Below, one piece after another: positions 61,443-64,000 of a stretch of DNA of 64,000 nt. Every line of letters begins with the position of its first letter. Position 1 is the stretch's first letter. The translations under genes were made by a program, and so were the position numbers. A model generated the notes under the pieces. It saw nothing but the letters and a program-made list of their open reading frames with translations. It was not told the DNA's origin and made no database searches. This DNA is from Ruminococcaceae bacterium UBA7127 (GTDB taxonomy: Bacteria > Bacillota > Clostridia > Oscillospirales > Acutalibacteraceae): positions 1 to 64,000 of the forward strand of contig DKXL01000054.1 in the NCBI GenBank assembly GCA_002493005.1, written 5' to 3'.

Positions 61443-61874
61443 ATGAAAAAGATACTTGTACTTTTGGGACCTAATCTGAATATGGTCGGAGTTAGAGAAA
61501 AAGGAATTTACGGTGAGGAAACCGCAGAGGATATAAAAAATCAGATTTTGGCATTTGCTGAAATGAATAATTATTCCGCTGAGGTTTTCCAGTCTAATCA
61601 CGAGGGAGATTTGATTGATAAAATACATTCTGCTAAAGGAAACTTTGATGCAGTTGTAATTAATGCTGGTGCTCTAACTCATTACAGCTATGCTCTTCGT
61701 GATGCGATTGCGTGCGTAAAAATTCCTTTTGTAGAGGTCCATATGTCCAATATTCATGCAAGAGAGGAATTCAGGCACACCTCGGTTATTGCTCCGGTTT
61801 GCGTCGGACAAATTGCAGGTTTTGGCAAGTCGAGTTATTTTCTTGCGATTTCAGCATTAAAGGATTTGATTTAA
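61443..61874 (+). CDS. aroQ: 3-dehydroquinate dehydratase, type II
   Basis: Removes water from 3-dehydroquinate in the shikimate pathway. The type II motifs are GPNLNMVG near residue 9, KGIYG with the catalytic-site tyrosine near 22, QSNHEGDLID near 58, NAGALTHYSYALRDA near 75 and VEVHMSNIHAREEFRHTS near 97. The length of 143 residues is normal. AAAGGTG lies upstream of ATG 61443; the in-frame GTG at 61434 is part of the ribosome binding region. No other shikimate gene is in the window. Confidence 0.94.
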   Translation: MKKILVLLGPNLNMVGVREKGIYGEETAEDIKNQILAFAEMNNYSAEVFQSNHEGDLIDKIHSAKGNFDAVVINAGALTHYSYALRDAIACVKIPFVEVHMSNIHAREEFRHTSVIAPVCVGQIAGFGKSSYFLAISALKDLI

Positions 61875-62966
61875 TTGAAAGAAATTCTTATAGAAAATCG
61901 AATTAATAAGTTAAAATCTGTCATCGTCAACAATGATGAGGCAATTTTACTTACAAACGAAATAAATATAGGTTATTTTTGCGGCTTTTTTAAAAGTGAA
62001 GGTTATTTGCTCGTTACTGCCTATAAAACAATTCTGTTTGTCGATTTCAGATATTTTGAAGCTGCACAAAAGCTTTCAAAGTGTTGTGAAGTGATATGCT
62101 TTAATAAGCTTATGGATAATCTTTCTTCTGTTTTAAAATCCTGTAATATTAAAAATCTCTATTTTGAAATTTCAAATATAAGTCTTGCAAGATATTCGTT
62201 TTTTAAGACAAATCTTGAAAAACATTCAATCTGTTGTATTAATTCCGACTTGATTGATAAAAAAATATCTGAGATTCGCATAATAAAGGACAAGACCGAG
62301 ATTGAAAAAATTGCAGAAGCTCAGCGTATTACCGAAAAATCTTATCTTGAAGTGCTCAATTTTTTAAAGCCCGGAGTTACCGAACGTAAGATTTCACTTG
62401 AACTTGAGCATCTAATTAAGCTAAACGGAGGCGCTGACGTTTCTTTTGATTTGATTACGATAACAGGCAAAAAGACATCACTTCCGCACGGTGTGCCGTC
62501 TGATGATGTTGTCTGCGAAGGTGATTTCTTTACTTTTGACATCGGTTCAATTTATGACGGCTATCACAGTGATACTACTCGAACTGTCGCAGTTAAAAAT
62601 GCAAGTGAAGAAATGCAACATGTTTACAACATCGTGCTCCGTGCTCAGAAAGCTGCATTAAATGCCCTAAAAGAAGGGGTAAAATGCAGCGATATTGATA
62701 AAACAGCAAGAGATATAATTAAAAACGAGGGCTTTGGGGAATACTTTGGCCATGCAACAGGTCACGGTGTCGGACTTGAAATTCATGAAGCTCCTACTGT
62801 ATCAATGAACGGTGATATAATTCTACGTGAGGGTATGGTAATTACCGATGAACCCGGAATATATCTGCCTAATAAATTTGGTGTAAGAATAGAAGATATG
62901 GTTTGTGTTACAAAACAGGGCTGCGAAAATTTCGTTTCTTTGCCAAAAGAACTTATTATCGTGTAA
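61875..62966 (+). CDS. M24 family Xaa-Pro peptidase
   Basis: A dinuclear-metal aminopeptidase of the creatinase/prolidase type, splitting peptides with proline in second position. The N-terminal creatinase-like domain spans about 1-125. The C-terminal catalytic domain shows the metal-site segments FDIGSIYDGYHSDTTRT near residue 220, GHATGHGVGLEIHE near 295, TDEPGIYLP near 325 and RIEDMV near 338. The start is TTG 61875 immediately after the aroQ stop, so the two are co-transcribed. Pairing of aroQ, a prolidase and efp is common in Firmicutes. Confidence 0.92.
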   Translation: MKEILIENRINKLKSVIVNNDEAILLTNEINIGYFCGFFKSEGYLLVTAYKTILFVDFRYFEAAQKLSKCCEVICFNKLMDNLSSVLKSCNIKNLYFEISNISLARYSFFKTNLEKHSICCINSDLIDKKISEIRIIKDKTEIEKIAEAQRITEKSYLEVLNFLKPGVTERKISLELEHLIKLNGGADVSFDLITITGKKTSLPHGVPSDDVVCEGDFFTFDIGSIYDGYHSDTTRTVAVKNASEEMQHVYNIVLRAQKAALNALKEGVKCSDIDKTARDIIKNEGFGEYFGHATGHGVGLEIHEAPTVSMNGDIILREGMVITDEPGIYLPNKFGVRIEDMVCVTKQGCENFVSLPKELIIV

Positions 62967-62972
62967 AAACTC

Positions 62973-63001
62973 TTGCTTTTTTCCATTTTATTATGTATAA
63001 T
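62973..63001 (+). promoter_or_regulatory. efp: Predicted promoter of efp
   Basis: TTGCTT (62973-62978) and TATAAT (62996-63001) are spaced by 17 bases, 65 bases before the efp ATG. Confidence 0.6.
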
Positions 63002-63065
63002 ATTACTTGATATGTTTACGGTATGCTATTTTTCCGTATAAAGATAAATTTAGGAGGTATTACTA

Positions 63066-63623
63066 ATGATATCAGCAGGTGATTTTAGAAACGGCGTAAC
63101 ATTTGAAATGGATGGTCAGGTTGTATCCATCATCGAGTTTCAGCATGTTAAGCCGGGAAAAGGTGCTGCGTTTGTTAGAACAAAAATCAGAAATGTTATT
63201 ACAGGTGCAGTAGTTGAAAAAACTTTTAACCCTAATGACAAATATCCGACTGCTTTCATTGACAGAAAAGATATGGAGTTCAGCTACGCTGACGGAGATC
63301 TTTATTACTTTATGGATACTGAAACTTGGGAGCAGATTCCGATTAACAAGAATGTGCTTGGCGATAACTTTAAGTTTGTTAAAGAGAATATGGTATGTAA
63401 GGTTCTCTCATACAAAGGTAATGTGTTTGGTGTTGAGCCGCCTAACTTTGTAGAACTTCAGATTACAAAGACCGATCCCGGATTTAAGGGCGATACAGCT
63501 ACAAATGCTACAAAGCCTGCAACTCTTGAAACAGGTGCAGAAATCAAGGTTCCTCTCTTTATCGATGAAGGTGAAGTAATTCAAATCGATACAAGAACAG
63601 GAGAATACATGGGCAGAGCATAA
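63066..63623 (+). CDS. efp: Elongation factor P
   Basis: Rescues ribosomes stalled at consecutive prolines. All three beta-barrel domains are present in 185 residues. Domain I carries the tip loop VKPGKGAAF with the key residue K32. Domain III ends [10 protein letters not shown], the usual C-terminus. No EpmA/EpmB-like modification gene is seen here. AGGAGG lies before the ATG. A GCAGAG/CTCTGC hairpin spans the stop codon, just before the ribosome binding site of the next gene. Confidence 0.96.
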   Translation: MISAGDFRNGVTFEMDGQVVSIIEFQHVKPGKGAAFVRTKIRNVITGAVVEKTFNPNDKYPTAFIDRKDMEFSYADGDLYYFMDTETWEQIPINKNVLGDNFKFVKENMVCKVLSYKGNVFGVEPPNFVELQITKTDPGFKGDTATNATKPATLETGAEIKVPLFIDEGEVIQIDTRTGEYMGRA

Positions 63624-63642
63624 TCTCTGCAGGAGAATTATT

Positions 63643-64000
63643 ATGAATTTAACAGAAAGAATTTCTTATATTCGTGGACTTTGCGACGGCTTAAACCTTG
63701 ACGAGTCTAAGCCTGAGGTTAAGGTTATTAATGCCATTGTTGAGCTTTTAGATGATATGGCATTTGCCGTAACTGATATGGAAGAGCTTTATGATGAGCT
63801 TAGTGCTCAGGTCGATGAAATTGATGAGGATTTAGCTGACGTTGAATCTGACGTTTATGACGATGACTGCGATTGCTGTGATTGTGATGACGATGATTTT
63901 GATGATGAGGATAATCCTTTTTATGAAGTAACCTGCGGTGCTTGCGGACAAAAGCTAAATGTTGCCGAAGATGTTTTGCTTGAGGGCGAAATTGAGTGTC
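63643..64000 (+). CDS. CD1247 N-terminal domain protein (cut by window end)
   Basis: The first 119 codons of a protein commonly found after efp in Clostridia. It begins MNLTERISYIRGLCDGLNLD, the CD1247-type N-terminal helical domain. A very acidic, Cys-containing linker follows (CDCCDCDDDDFDDED near residue 80), then a probable zinc ribbon opening CGACGQKLNV near 97, whose second cysteine pair starts at the window edge. Function is unknown. AGGAGA precedes the ATG, 19 bases after efp. The 3' end lies outside the window. Confidence 0.85.
   Translation, partial: MNLTERISYIRGLCDGLNLDESKPEVKVINAIVELLDDMAFAVTDMEELYDELSAQVDEIDEDLADVESDVYDDDCDCCDCDDDDFDDEDNPFYEVTCGACGQKLNVAEDVLLEGEIEC

Noticed and set aside
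1..64000. CRISPR arrays, prophage or integrative elements.
   Set aside because: No regularly spaced repeats, integrase, phage structural or conjugation genes were found; gene order is chromosomal throughout.

Overview
The window reads as a chromosomal segment of an AT-rich, low-GC Gram-positive anaerobe of the class Clostridia, most likely a gut-type Oscillospiraceae/Ruminococcaceae relative. This is inferred from gene content: a DnaD plus DnaC/DnaI primosome pair, a TIGR03905 TSCPD protein, a CD1247-type protein after efp, the TIGR03960/TIGR03936 radical SAM pair, an rnc - radical SAM - smc - ftsY string, a MocR-type regulator, M42 peptidases and an L20-type leader before infC-rpmI-rplT. UUG start codons with good ribosome binding sites are common. 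I see no phage, CRISPR array or intact insertion sequence; the only mobile DNA is the 3' remnant of an IS1182-like transposase at about 17.25-17.57 kb.

Layout. 0-4.8 kb: P-type ATPase, cysteine synthase and CCA-adding enzyme. 4.8-9.9 kb: minus-strand malic enzyme, two translationally coupled flavoproteins and a small membrane exporter, with the RNase P RNA gene on the plus strand between them. 10-16.1 kb: VanZ-like protein, MATE transporter, an unknown one-TM protein overlapping an M50 site-2 protease, then the TIGR03960/TIGR03936 pair and an unknown gene. 16.3-20.3 kb: YhcC-like radical SAM protein, IS remnant, TSCPD protein, DnaD and DnaC-like proteins, tRNA-Gln(CUG) and tRNA-Pro(CGG). 20.4-26.8 kb: DUF4358-like lipoprotein, PcrA helicase, beta-lactamase-fold lipoprotein, a cysteine-rich unknown protein whose ribosome binding site lies in a long hairpin, and a MocR regulator. 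26.9-34 kb: MurD, two M42 aminopeptidases, a GNAT enzyme, a methionine gamma-lyase-family enzyme, and minus-strand TadA and a CPBP membrane protease. 34.2-41.9 kb: a surface-polymer operon (IspD/TarI cytidylyltransferase, extended SDR, degenerate-SDR/LicD fusion, TagB/TagF-like transferase, membrane acyltransferase). 42-64 kb: housekeeping genes: infC-rpmI-rplT with leader, trmH-dprA-topA-trmFO-plsX-rnc-radical SAM-smc-ftsY-rdgB-yhbY-nadD-yqeK-rsfS-leuS, then rpsU, aroQ, a Xaa-Pro peptidase, efp and a CD1247-type gene cut by the window end.

Points that stand out: two genes appear to use start codons that IF3 normally discriminates against, infC itself (AUC) and the radical SAM gene overlapping the rnc stop (AUU). 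The fused SDR domain before LicD has lost its cofactor-binding glycines and catalytic lysine. A perfect 12-bp tandem repeat sits in the MocR promoter. One intergenic element with compensating hairpin changes occurs twice, before pcrA and before aroQ. Two genes have their Shine-Dalgarno sequence inside a perfect stem. All calls come from reading the sequence; no database search was run.
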